Origin: Rhizobium sp. 16-488-2b
GTDB taxonomy: Bacteria > Pseudomonadota > Alphaproteobacteria > Rhizobiales > Rhizobiaceae
DNA: 64,000 nt
Assembly (NCBI RefSeq): GCF_017741815.1
Contig: NZ_JAGHMF010000011.1
Coordinates: forward strand, 18,812 to 82,811
Reading direction: 5' to 3'
Part shown: positions 37,696 to 48,099 of the stretch, piece after piece
Layout of the letters: each line of letters begins with the position of its first letter
How positions within the stretch are numbered: the stretch's first letter is position 1
Position numbers and translations under genes: made by a program
The notes under the pieces: model-generated
What the model was told of the DNA's origin: nothing
The model's input: only the letters and a program-made list of their open reading frames with translations
Database searches by the model: none

Positions 37696-39408
37696 ATGGT
37701 CGGATTTCTATCAAGCATCGGCTCCTCCAGCAGCGCCGTGCTGGACGCGTTGAACAAGTCGCAGGCAATCATCGAATTCGACCTCACCGGAAAGATTCTG
37801 ACGGCCAACGAGAATTTCTGCAAGGCGGTCGGCTATGAGCTCAGCGAGATCGTCGGTAGGCATCACCGGATGTTCGTCGATCCGGCCGAGGCGAACTCTA
37901 GGGATTATGCGGATTTCTGGGCGCGTCTCGGCGAAGGTAAGTTCGACCAGCGCCAATATCGACGCATCGCCAAGGGCGGCCGCGAAATCTGGATCGAGGC
38001 GACCTACAATCCGATCTATCGCGGCAACAAGCCATACAAGGTGATGAAATTCGCGACCGACATCACCGCCGCCAAGAAGCAGGCTGCCGAGGACAAGGGC
38101 AAGCTCGAAGCGCTCTCACGCGCACAGGCGGTGATCGAGTTCACGCCCGAGGGCAACATCATCACCGCCAACGAGAATTTTCTGGCGACGCTCGGCTATT
38201 CCTTGTCCGAGATCGTCGGCAAGCATCACGCGATGTTCTGCGAAGCGGATTACAGCCGCTCCGCGGAATACAAGGCCTTCTGGGCGAGACTGGCAGCCGG
38301 AGAGTTCGCGGCCGACCAGTTCAAGCGGATCGCCAAGGGCGGGCGCGAGATCTATATCCAAGCGTCCTACAATCCGATCCTCGATGCGTCGGGCCGCGTC
38401 TTCAAGGTCGTGAAGTTCGCGACCGATGTCACCGAGCGGATGAAGGTCGTCAACGATCTCGGCGCCGGCCTCGCCCGTCTCTCCGAATGCAATATCCGCC
38501 AGACGATCGACGAGCCCTTCGTCGGCGAATTCGAGACCTTGCGCCGCGATTTCAACACCTCGATCGGCGCGTTCCAGGCAACGCTGGTAAAGGTGCTGCA
38601 GCAGACCAACGCGTTGAACGGCAACAGCCAGGAAATGCGCGACGCCGCCGAGCAGCTCTCCGCGCGAACGAGGGAACAGGCGGTCTCGCTCGAGGAAACG
38701 TCGGCGGCGCTTGAAACGGTGACGGCGACGGTCAAGTCCTCGACCGAGAACACGCAGGCGACGCGCAAGCTGGTACAGAGCGCGCGCGCTTCGGCCTCGA
38801 CCTCCGCTGCCGTCGTGCGCGAGACGATCACCGCCATGCAGCGGATCGCCTCGGCTTCGAAGGAGATCGGCCAAATCATCGGCGTCATCGACGAGATCGC
38901 CTTCCAGACCAACCTTCTGGCGCTGAACGCAGGTGTCGAGGCAGCGCGTGCGGGCGAAGCCGGCAAGGGCTTTGCCGTCGTAGCCCAGGAAGTCCGCGAA
39001 CTGGCGCAGCGTTCGGCCAAGGCCGCCAAGGAGATCAAGGGTCTGATCGAGAACTCCGGCAAGGAAGTCAACGAAGGCGTTCGCCTCGTCGACGCGACCG
39101 GCACGGCACTCAACGAGATCGAGACCTTCGTCGAATCGATCGACACCAACATGACCGCGCTGGCGTCCGCCGCCGCCGAGCAATCGACCGGCCTTTCGGA
39201 GATCAACAACGCGGTCTCGCAGATCGACCGGATGACCCAGCAGAACGCCGGCATGGTGGAGCGCACGACAGGTATCAGCTCGGAGCTCGCATCGGGTGCG
39301 GCGTTGCTGGCTGAGCTGGTCAACCACTTCAAGCTCAACCGGCGCGGCATGATCCGCGATCAGGGGACGCAAGCCGCTGCTCCGGTTCGGGGACAGCGCG
39401 CGGCCTGA
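37696..39408 (+). CDS. Soluble chemoreceptor with two PAS domains
   Basis: 570 aa without membrane segments. Two tandem PAS/PAC units (about residues 15-125 and 135-250) share near-identical blocks such as [35 protein letters not shown] and VKFATDVTE, so they arose by duplication. A HAMP-like linker follows, then the MA signaling domain with the hairpin tip [36 protein letters not shown]. It probably senses redox or oxygen through a flavin or haem cofactor and feeds CheA. Start chosen at MVGFLSSIG. Confidence 0.92.
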   Translation: MVGFLSSIGSSSSAVLDALNKSQAIIEFDLTGKILTANENFCKAVGYELSEIVGRHHRMFVDPAEANSRDYADFWARLGEGKFDQRQYRRIAKGGREIWIEATYNPIYRGNKPYKVMKFATDITAAKKQAAEDKGKLEALSRAQAVIEFTPEGNIITANENFLATLGYSLSEIVGKHHAMFCEADYSRSAEYKAFWARLAAGEFAADQFKRIAKGGREIYIQASYNPILDASGRVFKVVKFATDVTERMKVVNDLGAGLARLSECNIRQTIDEPFVGEFETLRRDFNTSIGAFQATLVKVLQQTNALNGNSQEMRDAAEQLSARTREQAVSLEETSAALETVTATVKSSTENTQATRKLVQSARASASTSAAVVRETITAMQRIASASKEIGQIIGVIDEIAFQTNLLALNAGVEAARAGEAGKGFAVVAQEVRELAQRSAKAAKEIKGLIENSGKEVNEGVRLVDATGTALNEIETFVESIDTNMTALASAAAEQSTGLSEINNAVSQIDRMTQQNAGMVERTTGISSELASGAALLAELVNHFKLNRRGMIRDQGTQAAAPVRGQRAA

Positions 39409-39438
39409 GGCACGCGTCGTAAATTTGGGAATCAAAGA

Positions 39439-39473
39439 GCCGCCGCATCGTTGGATGTCGGCGGCTTTTGTTG
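39439..39473 (+). terminator. Rho-independent terminator of the chemoreceptor gene
   Basis: Stem GCCGCCG (39439-39445) with CGGCGGC (39459-39465) and a T-rich tail (TTTTGTTGTTT), 30 nt after the chemoreceptor stop. Confidence 0.8.
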
Positions 39474-39475
39474 TT

Positions 39476-39523
39476 TCGGGAATATCCCCGTGGTGGCTCG
39501 GTGCCAAGATCGCTGCAGCTCAT
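39476..39523 (-). pseudogene. Possible remnant of a MazF/PemK-type toxin gene
   Basis: A short frame directly after the antitoxin gene starts MSCSDLGTEPPRGYSR, which fits, position by position (GDL..T..PPG.Y), the usual MazF N-terminus. It then loses any similarity. A 10-bp tandem repeat (ATGAGCTGCA twice, 39514-39533) lies at the antitoxin/toxin junction. The rest of the toxin is missing, next to the chemoreceptor terminator. Weak but suggestive. Confidence 0.35.
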
Positions 39524-39529
39524 TGCAGC

Positions 39530-39736
39530 TCATTCTTTGTTATCGAGGTCAGCAAGTGCGTCGTCCATGAAGGAGCTGAGATCGAAGTCGGCCTCATCGG
39601 CTTGCGCAATCAGCAGTGACTGGCGGCGACAATCCGCGGCGAAGCCGGCCTGACGCTTATCGGGAACCCAAATCCGGATGGGTCGCACACCGGCGACCCT
39701 GAGCGTGTTGCGCCTCTTGCGCACTACAGACGTCAT
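39530..39736 (-). CDS. MazE-family antitoxin (DUF3018), apparently orphan
   Basis: 68 aa. RKRRNTLRVAGVRPIRIWVPD, GFAADCRRQSLLIAQADEAD and FMDDALADLDN are the blocks of the DUF3018 antitoxin family normally paired with a MazF/PemK toxin. No intact toxin follows; only a short remnant-like frame is present. A conserved promoter or operator was not identified. An orphan antitoxin could neutralise related toxins elsewhere or be on the way to loss. Confidence 0.75.
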   Translation of the reverse strand: MTSVVRKRRNTLRVAGVRPIRIWVPDKRQAGFAADCRRQSLLIAQADEADFDLSSFMDDALADLDNKE

Positions 39737-39802
39737 CGTCGGCTCCTGTGTTGGTCAAGCTTGGGCTTATTCTAAGGTCCCGCGTCAGCTCCGTCCACAC
39801 CG

Positions 39803-39922
39803 CCCTCATTTCTGTGCTCGTCACAGAAATCCAGCCAGCCCAAGTCCTTGGGCTGGAAAGAGTCTCTTCGCCGCGCGGATGCGCGTCGGCTGGATTCCCG
39901 CCATAAGGGCGAGAACGAGGGG
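39803..39922. repeat. RIME-like intergenic mosaic element
   Basis: About 120 bp made of successive palindromes: TTTCTGTG/CACAGAAA, CAGCCCAAG/CTTGGGCTG, a CCGCGC/GCGCGT unit and CCCGCC/GGGCG, flanked by CCCTCAT and ACGAGGG. This composition matches my memory of Rhizobium-specific intergenic mosaic elements, dispersed non-coding repeats of Rhizobiaceae. It lies between the antitoxin promoter side and the pyrG terminator. Confidence 0.55.
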
Positions 39923-39975
39923 AGTTTTTTGTACCGAGCGCTCCTCGCAACGGCCGTTACGTCAGACCTAGAAAG

Positions 39976-40002
39976 CAAAAAGGCCGCTCTCGAAAGCGGC
40001 CT
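39976..40002 (-). terminator. Rho-independent terminator of pyrG
   Basis: Stem AAGGCCGCT (39980-39988) with AGCGGCCTT (39994-40002) followed by a T-run on the minus strand, 25 nt after the pyrG stop. Confidence 0.85.
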
Positions 40003-40026
40003 TCTCTATCGTCTTGCAACTATGTC

Positions 40027-41667
<1,641 letters not shown>

Positions 41668-41784
41668 TTACCTTTTCAAAAACGATTCCACCAGCCCTAA
41701 AATTCATGTCCTGAATTTTAGGGCTCTAATTTAACAGCATTCTTCCCGCGCTTGCCGCGTGATCGCTGTCGGTGACTTCAAGAC

Positions 41785-41817
41785 AAAAGAAAACCGGCAG
41801 ACCCTGGGGCCTGCCGG
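41785..41817 (-). terminator. Rho-independent terminator of secG
   Basis: Stem CCGGCAG (41794-41800) with CTGCCGG (41811-41817), then TTTTCTTTT on the minus strand, 21 nt after the secG stop. Confidence 0.8.
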
Positions 41818-41837
41818 CGGTTTATGTGTCGTTCGGC

Positions 41838-42389
41838 TTACTGCCCGCTGGGAGCAGTCGCCGGTGCCGGAGCGGCAGGCGTGGTGGCCTGCGGTGCTGC
41901 CGGAGCAGTTTCAGTCGCTGCCGGGGCCGGCGTGGTCGCGGCGGGAGCCGGAGCGGTGGCTGCAGGGGCAGCCGGAGCGGTCGCGGCAGGAGCCTGAGCG
42001 GCCGGAGCAGCAGGTGCGTCGCCGCCGGTCGGAACGCCGTTGCCGGCAGGAGCAGCAGGTGCAGCCGGAGCGGCGGCACCGTTCTGCTGCTGGCCGCCGA
42101 GCGAATCAAGAATGCCGTTGCCCTGCCCGCTCGTTGCCGGAATGCGGTTCAGGATATCCGTCGGACGGCTTTCGTAGCGGTTCAATACGCCGAGGCCGAG
42201 CGAGGTGATGAAGAAGAGTGCTGCGAGGATCGCCGTCGTGCGGGTCAGCGCATTGGCCGTGCCGCGCGCCGACATGAAGCCCGAACCGCCGCCGATACCG
42301 AGGCCACCGCCTTCGGAGCGCTGGATAAGCACAACGCCGACAAGCGCCAGCACGATCATGAGATGAATGACAATCAATACGGTCTGCAT
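41838..42389 (-). CDS. secG: Preprotein translocase subunit SecG with long Ala/Pro tail
   Basis: 183 aa. The SecG core (about residues 1-75) has two membrane helices and the conserved LIQRSEGGGLGIGGG loop with FMSARGTANALTRTTAILAALFF. The remaining 100 residues are low-complexity Ala/Pro/Thr, common in alphaproteobacterial SecG. It stabilises the SecYEG channel. It lies downstream of tpiA on the same strand with its own terminator. Confidence 0.95.
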   Translation of the reverse strand: MQTVLIVIHLMIVLALVGVVLIQRSEGGGLGIGGGSGFMSARGTANALTRTTAILAALFFITSLGLGVLNRYESRPTDILNRIPATSGQGNGILDSLGGQQQNGAAAPAAPAAPAGNGVPTGGDAPAAPAAQAPAATAPAAPAATAPAPAATTPAPAATETAPAAPQATTPAAPAPATAPSGQ

Positions 42390-42495
42390 GGGTCCAGTCC
42401 TGCCGGCGCGAAGCGGGCATAAAGTAAAATTCTGGCGCTCTTTACATGAGGTGATCCGCTATTCCAAGCCCTTCGGCCCGGAATATACACGCATC

Positions 42496-43266
42496 TCAAG
42501 AGAGCAACGCCTCGTATGCGCCGTAGATGGCGAGGAAATCGGTGGCTTTCAAGCTCGCGCCGCCGATCAGCGCGCCGTCGACATTGGCGACGCCCATCAA
42601 TTCCCTGGCGTTGCCCGGCTTGACCGAGCCACCATAGAGGATGCGGAACTTGCGGCCGTTGTCGCCGAAGCGGGCGACGAGGTCGGCGCGCATGAAGGCA
42701 TGCGCCTTCTCGACGTCCTCGACGGTCGGCGTGACACCGGTGCCGATCGCCCATACCGGTTCATAGGCAATCACGGTGGTTTCCGGTGTGGCATTCTCCG
42801 GCACGGAGGCCGACAGCTGACGCTTGATGATATCGAGTGCCTGGCCGGCCTGGCGCTCGGCGGCGGTCTCGCCGATGCAGACGATCGCGGTCAGGTCGGC
42901 AGCGGCGGCGGCTTCCGCCTTGGCGCGCACCAGATGGTCCGTCTCGGCATGATCGGTGCGGCGTTCGGAATGGCCGACGATGACATAGGTGCCGAAGCAA
43001 TCGGCGATCATTTCAGCCGAGATATCGCCGGTATGGGCGCCTTCGGGGTTCTGGTGGCAATCCTGCGCGCCGATGGCGAGCGGGCTGTCGGTGCAGAGCG
43101 CGGTCGCCACGTAAAGCAGCGTCGCCGGCGGGCAAATCAGCGCTTCCACCTTGTTGGAAAGAGGACCCTGGACACCCGAAGCGATCGCCTTGATCTGATC
43201 CAGCGAGGCACGCGTGCCGTTCATTTTCCAGTTTCCCGCCACAAGCGGTCGCACGTCAGGTGTCAT
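42496..43266 (-). CDS. tpiA: Triosephosphate isomerase
   Basis: 256 aa TIM barrel. VAGNWKMNG (catalytic Lys), GHSERR (electrophilic His), [11 protein letters not shown] (catalytic Glu) and [10 protein letters not shown] (phosphate loop) are all intact. The start [13 protein letters not shown] has a GGGGAAGG box 5 nt upstream; the longer frame is not homologous. Interconverts DHAP and glyceraldehyde 3-phosphate. Confidence 0.98.
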   Translation of the reverse strand: MTPDVRPLVAGNWKMNGTRASLDQIKAIASGVQGPLSNKVEALICPPATLLYVATALCTDSPLAIGAQDCHQNPEGAHTGDISAEMIADCFGTYVIVGHSERRTDHAETDHLVRAKAEAAAAADLTAIVCIGETAAERQAGQALDIIKRQLSASVPENATPETTVIAYEPVWAIGTGVTPTVEDVEKAHAFMRADLVARFGDNGRKFRILYGGSVKPGNARELMGVANVDGALIGGASLKATDFLAIYGAYEALLS

Positions 43267-43426
43267 GCCGGCCTTCCCCATTTCTCCGTCAGCACGGGCC
43301 TTAGCAAAAGCATGCGGCAATGAAAAGGTTTGGGACGCTTACGTAAGGGAAATTGCGGCGTTTTGCGGCGCAAATGCTTAAAATTTGTCAGCCGTGTTGC
43401 CTAAACTATGGCTAGCCCCCTCAATT

Positions 43427-44311
43427 CTAGGAGGCCAATATCCAGTTCAGCGTCTGGCGCCAATCGATCATGCGGATTGGCGTCCCGTGATTGCCCGTCT
43501 GGTATAGCGTGAAATGGGTCGGGTAGCGCGATTTGATCAGCGTTTCGAACAGCGCCTGCTGGTCGGCGGCGGCGTAGGTCGGGTCGCGGCTGCCGTGGGC
43601 GAACCAGAGCGGCAGCTTGGCCTTGTAGAAGGCGCTCTTCATAAAATCGGGATCGGCGACGCCGCTCATGATGACCATGCCCTTGAGGCGCTTGACCGTC
43701 TCGGCGTCGCGCGTCGCGCCCCAGCAGATCTGGCTGCCCATGGAGGCGCAGGTCAGGATGATCGGGCGGCCCGGCGCCTGAGCGCTGGCGTAGCGGATGA
43801 GGCCTGCGACAGCGGTCACGCCATCACTGTCGAAGGTCTTGACCGACGGCGCATAATAGACGCCGCCATTGCCGGCGACGAGGTTCTTCAGCCGGTTGAA
43901 GTTACCGCCGAAGGTGTAATCGTTGACGCCGAGGCGGCGGTCGCCGTCGCGACCGTGGATGAAGATGACCGTGAAGGCGGCACCGGCGCTCGGCCCTACC
44001 CTTGCGACATCCAGCTTGACGCCGTCGAGCGACAGCGTTTCGTTGTTCTGAAGCTTGCGGATGCCGAGCGAGACATACTTCTGCTGCGTGCGCTTTTCCG
44101 GGATCTGGTCGCGGCCGTTGATATCGCGCATCTCGTTGTAGTCGATAACGTCGAAAGCGCCGCCATTGCCGGTCTGAAGCGTCGTCTGGCTGGAAAACAG
44201 GTCGTCCTTGAAGGGTGGCAAGGTGTCGGCAGCGCTGAGATCAGCCGATGCGACCATGAAAAAGGCCGCAATTGCTGTGATAGTTATGCAATGACTTGTG
44301 GACATTCGCAT
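43427..44311 (-). CDS. Secreted alpha/beta-hydrolase family protein
   Basis: 294 aa with a signal peptide (ITITAIAAFFMVASADLSAAD). An alpha/beta-hydrolase fold is suggested by VIFIHGRDGDRR (oxyanion strand), LTCASMGSQICWGA (nucleophile-elbow position, Ser in SMGS), WFAHGSRDPTY (acid) and TGNHGTPI (His). The substrate is unknown. Start 44311 (MRMSTSH) or 44305. It is divergent from parE. Confidence 0.75.
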   Translation of the reverse strand: MRMSTSHCITITAIAAFFMVASADLSAADTLPPFKDDLFSSQTTLQTGNGGAFDVIDYNEMRDINGRDQIPEKRTQQKYVSLGIRKLQNNETLSLDGVKLDVARVGPSAGAAFTVIFIHGRDGDRRLGVNDYTFGGNFNRLKNLVAGNGGVYYAPSVKTFDSDGVTAVAGLIRYASAQAPGRPIILTCASMGSQICWGATRDAETVKRLKGMVIMSGVADPDFMKSAFYKAKLPLWFAHGSRDPTYAAADQQALFETLIKSRYPTHFTLYQTGNHGTPIRMIDWRQTLNWILAS

Positions 44312-44530
44312 GCGCAAGGTTCCCTGAGGCGTCTGGCCGCTTGCCATTCGGCGACCCAGGACGCAAATCATTTCTTAATGAAAGTCCGCCCGATGAGGTG
44401 GCGTCGCGTATCGAGGTGCTTTCTGGCAGACTCTGCCTGATTCGCAAACGTGACATGAATTGCGGTGATTTTGGGTCAGGCTCAAGCGCAAGCGGCCACC
44501 CCACGACAAGATGAAGATCTGAACGGCTCC

Positions 44531-46624
44531 ATGGACGATAGCAACGACCTCTTTTCCGGAATGCCCCTGACCAAGAAGCAGGAGGATGCGCCAAAGCCGG
44601 CCGCGGCAGCCCCCGCGCCCCTCGCCGCTCCGGCTGCGCCGAGCGCTGCCGCCAGTGCCGCGCCACGGCAGGCGCCACCGGCGAGTTCCACGTCCGAGGA
44701 TTACGGCGCGTCGTCGATCCGTGTTCTGGAAGGACTGGAACCGGTGCGCATGCGCCCGGGCATGTATATCGGTGGCACCGACGAAAAGGCGCTGCACCAT
44801 CTCTTCGCCGAAGTCATCGACAACTCGATGGACGAAGCCGTCGCGGGCCATGCCAACTTCATCGAAGTGCATCTCGACGCGATGGGCTTCCTGACCGTCA
44901 GCGACAACGGGCGCGGTATTCCGGTTGAGAACCACCCGCAGGTTCCCGGCAAGTCGACGCTCGAAGTCATCATGACCAAGCTGCATGCCGGCGGTAAGTT
45001 CGACGGCAAGGCCTATGAGACATCAGGCGGTCTGCACGGCGTCGGCGTATCGGTCGTCAACGCGCTCTCGGATGTTCTCGAAGTCGAGGTCGCGCGCAAT
45101 CGCAAGCTCTACCGCCAGCGCTTTTCGCGCGGCATCCCGCAGGGTGGCCTCGAGGAACTCGGCGACGTTCACAACCGCCGCGGCACGCGCGTCCGCTTCC
45201 ATCCCGATCCGCAGATCTTCGGCGATCACGCCAAGTTCGATGCCGGCCGGGTGTTCCGCATGGCGCGCTCCAAGGCCTATCTGTTCGGCGGCGTCGAGAT
45301 CCGCTGGAGCTGCGATCCTGGTGTCGTTCAGGAAGGCGGCGAGATTCCCGACAAGGCGGTCTTCCACTTCCCCGGCGGCCTGAAAGATTATCTGCAGGCG
45401 ACGATGGGCAAGGAGTTCACCGTTACCCGCGAGATTTTCGCCGGCAAGACGGAGAAGACCAGCGGCCACGGCTCGCTCGAATGGGCGATCACCTGGTATG
45501 GCGGTGATCCGCAGGTTCACTCCTATTGCAACACCATCCCGACACCCGAAGGCGGTACCCACGAGGCCGGCCTGCGCATCGCGCTGACCAAGGGCCTGAA
45601 GGCCTATGGCGAGCTGACGCAGAACAAGCGGGCCGCGCAGATCACCACCGATGACGTGATGATCTCGGCCGTCGGCATGCTCTCGGTCTTCATCCGCGAG
45701 CCGGAATTCGTCGGCCAGACGAAGGACAAGCTGGCGACCGTCGAAGCCCAGCGCATCGTCGAGAACGCGCTGCGCGATCCTTTCGACCATTATCTCGCCG
45801 ACAATCCGAACGAGACGGCCAAGCTGCTCGACTGGGTGATCGAGCGCGCCGAAGAGCGCCTGCGCCGCCGCAAGGAAAAGGAAGTCAACCGCAAGACCGC
45901 CGTGCGCAAGCTGCGCCTGCCCGGCAAGCTCGCCGATTGCTCGCAGAACACCGCGCAAGGCGCTGAACTCTTCATCGTTGAAGGGGATTCGGCCGGTGGC
46001 TCCGCCAAGCAGGCGCGCAACCGTGCCAACCAGGCGATCCTGCCTCTGCGCGGCAAGATCCTCAACGTCGCCAGCGCCGGCCGCGAAAAACTCGGCGCCA
46101 ACCAACAGCTCTCGGACCTCGTCCAGGCACTCGGCTGCGGCACGCGCTCGAAATACCGCGAGGAAGATCTTCGCTACGAACGCATCATCGTCATGACCGA
46201 TGCCGACGTCGACGGCGCGCATATCGCCTCGCTGCTAATCACCTTCTTCTATCAGGAAATGCCCGAGCTCGTGCGCGGCGGTCACCTCTTCCTTGCCGTC
46301 CCGCCGCTCTACAAGATCACGCAGGGCGCGAAATCGGCCTATGCGCGTGACGACCGCCACCGTGCCGAGCTGATGGAGACGGAGTTCAAGGGCAAGGCGA
46401 AGGTCGAGATCAGCCGCTTCAAAGGTCTCGGCGAAATGCTGCCGGCGCAGCTCAAGGAAACCACCATGGATCCGAGCAAGCGCACCATGCTGCGCGTGCT
46501 GATCGACGAGGTGGATTTCGAGGGCACGCGCACGGCGGTCGACGATCTCATGGGCACAAAGCCGGAAGCCCGCTTCCGCTTCATCCAGGACCGAGCCGCA
46601 TTCGCAGAAAACCTCGACATCTGA
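44531..46624 (+). CDS. parE: DNA topoisomerase IV subunit B
   Basis: 697 aa. An Ala/Pro-rich leader of about 55 residues precedes the GHKL ATPase domain (RPGMYIGGTDEKALHHLFAEVIDNSMDEA, DNGRGIPV, KFDGKAYETSGGLHGVGVSVVNALS). The transducer and TOPRIM domains follow (LFIVEGDSAGGSAKQARNR, MTDADVDGAHIASLL). RNRANQAILPLRGKILNV and the short C-terminus point to ParE rather than GyrB. ATG 44531 gives MDDSNDLFSGMPL; the longer start lacks support. Decatenates daughter chromosomes with ParC, which is not in the window. Confidence 0.93.
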   Translation: MDDSNDLFSGMPLTKKQEDAPKPAAAAPAPLAAPAAPSAAASAAPRQAPPASSTSEDYGASSIRVLEGLEPVRMRPGMYIGGTDEKALHHLFAEVIDNSMDEAVAGHANFIEVHLDAMGFLTVSDNGRGIPVENHPQVPGKSTLEVIMTKLHAGGKFDGKAYETSGGLHGVGVSVVNALSDVLEVEVARNRKLYRQRFSRGIPQGGLEELGDVHNRRGTRVRFHPDPQIFGDHAKFDAGRVFRMARSKAYLFGGVEIRWSCDPGVVQEGGEIPDKAVFHFPGGLKDYLQATMGKEFTVTREIFAGKTEKTSGHGSLEWAITWYGGDPQVHSYCNTIPTPEGGTHEAGLRIALTKGLKAYGELTQNKRAAQITTDDVMISAVGMLSVFIREPEFVGQTKDKLATVEAQRIVENALRDPFDHYLADNPNETAKLLDWVIERAEERLRRRKEKEVNRKTAVRKLRLPGKLADCSQNTAQGAELFIVEGDSAGGSAKQARNRANQAILPLRGKILNVASAGREKLGANQQLSDLVQALGCGTRSKYREEDLRYERIIVMTDADVDGAHIASLLITFFYQEMPELVRGGHLFLAVPPLYKITQGAKSAYARDDRHRAELMETEFKGKAKVEISRFKGLGEMLPAQLKETTMDPSKRTMLRVLIDEVDFEGTRTAVDDLMGTKPEARFRFIQDRAAFAENLDI

Positions 46625-46637
46625 CGCCGAGGCTCAG

Positions 46638-46661
46638 GATCAGGCTCGGTCGAGCCTGATC
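46638..46661. terminator. Perfect inverted repeat at convergent parE/osmC ends
   Basis: An 11-bp perfect stem (arms 46638-46648 and 46651-46661) with a 2-nt loop overlaps the osmC stop and lies 14 nt after parE. No long T-run is seen, so it may limit read-through in both directions or protect 3' ends. Confidence 0.4.
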
Positions 46662-47101
46662 TCGATCACAGTCTTTACCGAATTGGCAAGGAAGCAGAGT
46701 TCGTGCGCCTGGTGGTGCATCTGTTCCTCAAGTTCTCGACCTGGGACTTCACCGGTGTAACCGACCTTCGGGCGCAGTTCGACGCGGCTGACCATCATCC
46801 GGCCATCGACCTTCTCCATGACGCCGATCGCATCATCGACGTAGCTGTCGATGCCGATGCGCTTCTTCGACGCGATCCAGAGATAGAATAGCATGTGGCA
46901 GCTGGAGAGCGCCGCCACATAGGCCTCCTCCGGATCGACATTATCTTCGACGGCATAGGGCAACGGCACATTGTGCGGCGATGCGGAAGCCGGTACCGTG
47001 ATGCCGCCGTCGAAGCTCCAGGTGTGACCGCGGCTGTAGCGTCCGTCGATAAAGCTGCCCTCGCCCAGCTTCCACGCCACCTGTGCCGAAAACGTCGTCA
47101 T
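46640..47101 (-). CDS. OsmC family peroxiredoxin-like protein
   Basis: 153 aa. The conserved cysteines of OsmC/Ohr proteins are in AYVAALSSCHMLFYLWIASK and MHHQAHELCFLANSVK. GHTWSFDGGITVPASASPHNVP is typical of this subgroup. These proteins reduce organic hydroperoxides. ATG 47101 overlaps the stop of the upstream GntR regulator gene (ATGA), so the two are co-translated and probably co-regulated. Confidence 0.88.
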   Translation of the reverse strand: MTTFSAQVAWKLGEGSFIDGRYSRGHTWSFDGGITVPASASPHNVPLPYAVEDNVDPEEAYVAALSSCHMLFYLWIASKKRIGIDSYVDDAIGVMEKVDGRMMVSRVELRPKVGYTGEVPGRELEEQMHHQAHELCFLANSVKTVIEIRLDRA

Positions 47102-47721
47102 TCCCCTTCTCCTTCGCGGGTAAGCCTTGCGGTCGTCAATTTCAGATGTTGCGAAAGCGCCTGGCGCGCCAGATCGGCGTCTCGCGCGGCGCATGCGTCG
47201 ATGATCGCCTGATGTTCCCGATAAAGGGTCGGGCGGGCCTCGGAGCCTTTCGGTTGCTGCGCATAGGCCCGACGCGATTCACGGCGGAAAGTGTCGATTA
47301 TTTCGAGCAGCCTCGCGTTGCCGCAGCGGCCGTAGAGCGTGCGGTGAAACGCAAGGTCGAGCTCCTCCAACTGTTGTGGGTCTTCTTCGTCGAGCAGGTC
47401 CTCGTTCAGGCGTCGTGCCTTGCGCAGTTCGCTTTCGGTCAGCGCCTCGATCGAGGCCAGCAGCGCGGTCGTCTCCAAAGACAAGCGAATTTCGGCAAGC
47501 TCACGCGCCTGCTCCTCGTTCAGACCCGATACGGCAAGACTGCGATCCGGGCGGCGCACCAGAAGACCGGATGCCAGCAACCTGTCGAGCGCCTGCCGTA
47601 TGGGCTGGCGGCTGACGCCGAAACGTTCCGCCAGCTGTTCCTGTTTGAGCACCGTGCCAGCGCCGAGATGTCCGGCTTCGATATCGCGTCGAAGCGATGT
47701 GACGATTACATTTGTATCCAT
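47098..47721 (-). CDS. GntR family transcriptional regulator (FCD/FadR subfamily)
   Basis: 207 aa. N-terminal winged helix (residues about 5-70: LKQEQLAERFGVSRQPIRQALDRLLASGLL) and an all-helical FCD ligand domain (FHRTLYGRCGNARLLEIID, YREHQAIIDACAARDADLARQAL) with the metal-binding Asp/His pattern. It is the first gene of an operon with osmC. A 20-bp near-perfect palindrome is centred on its start codon, suggesting autorepression. The ligand is unknown; a small carboxylate is usual for the family. Confidence 0.9.
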   Translation of the reverse strand: MDTNVIVTSLRRDIEAGHLGAGTVLKQEQLAERFGVSRQPIRQALDRLLASGLLVRRPDRSLAVSGLNEEQARELAEIRLSLETTALLASIEALTESELRKARRLNEDLLDEEDPQQLEELDLAFHRTLYGRCGNARLLEIIDTFRRESRRAYAQQPKGSEARPTLYREHQAIIDACAARDADLARQALSQHLKLTTARLTREGEGE

Positions 47722-47730
47722 GGATCCAAA
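47711..47730. promoter_or_regulatory. Palindrome centred on the gntR start codon, probable operator
   Basis: TTTGTATCCATGGATCCAAA is symmetric except for one base pair, and the regulator's ATG is at its centre. The TTGnATCC half-site is of the kind bound by FCD-type GntR proteins (for example the VanR-like TTGGATCCAA). Binding here would block initiation of the gntR-osmC operon. Confidence 0.6.
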
Positions 47731-48099
47731 CTAGCCGAGACATATGATCACCGCAAGGTCTGGGAGTGGGATTGGTTCAGTAGATGGGGATCGACCGACG
47801 CTTCGCAGGCATGCGGCAGCCAAAATTGCGGGATCACATTTCCGTCAGATGACGCCAGTTCGTTCCAATGTCGGTCGAAACCGGCGCGAAATCGCCGATT
47901 GCACAGACCGAGCGTGATCCATGACAAGGATGTCGAAGGGTTTCTGTCTTAATGATTGCGTGATGTAAGGTTATGAAGCCTGCGGATCAGGCCGATGGAC
48001 CGGCGGCGGGGGCGTCATCGGGCTTAAATCGGTGATGGCGCTTGCGTGCAAAGGACGCATGGCCCATATCCTAGGTGAAATAAGGGGGAAAAGGACGAC
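47731..48099. other. Divergent intergenic region, gntR/AI-2E transporter
   Basis: 369 bp with no convincing gene or hairpin terminator. It should carry promoters for gntR (leftward) and the AI-2E-family gene (rightward). I see no clear -35/-10 pair. Confidence 0.5.
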
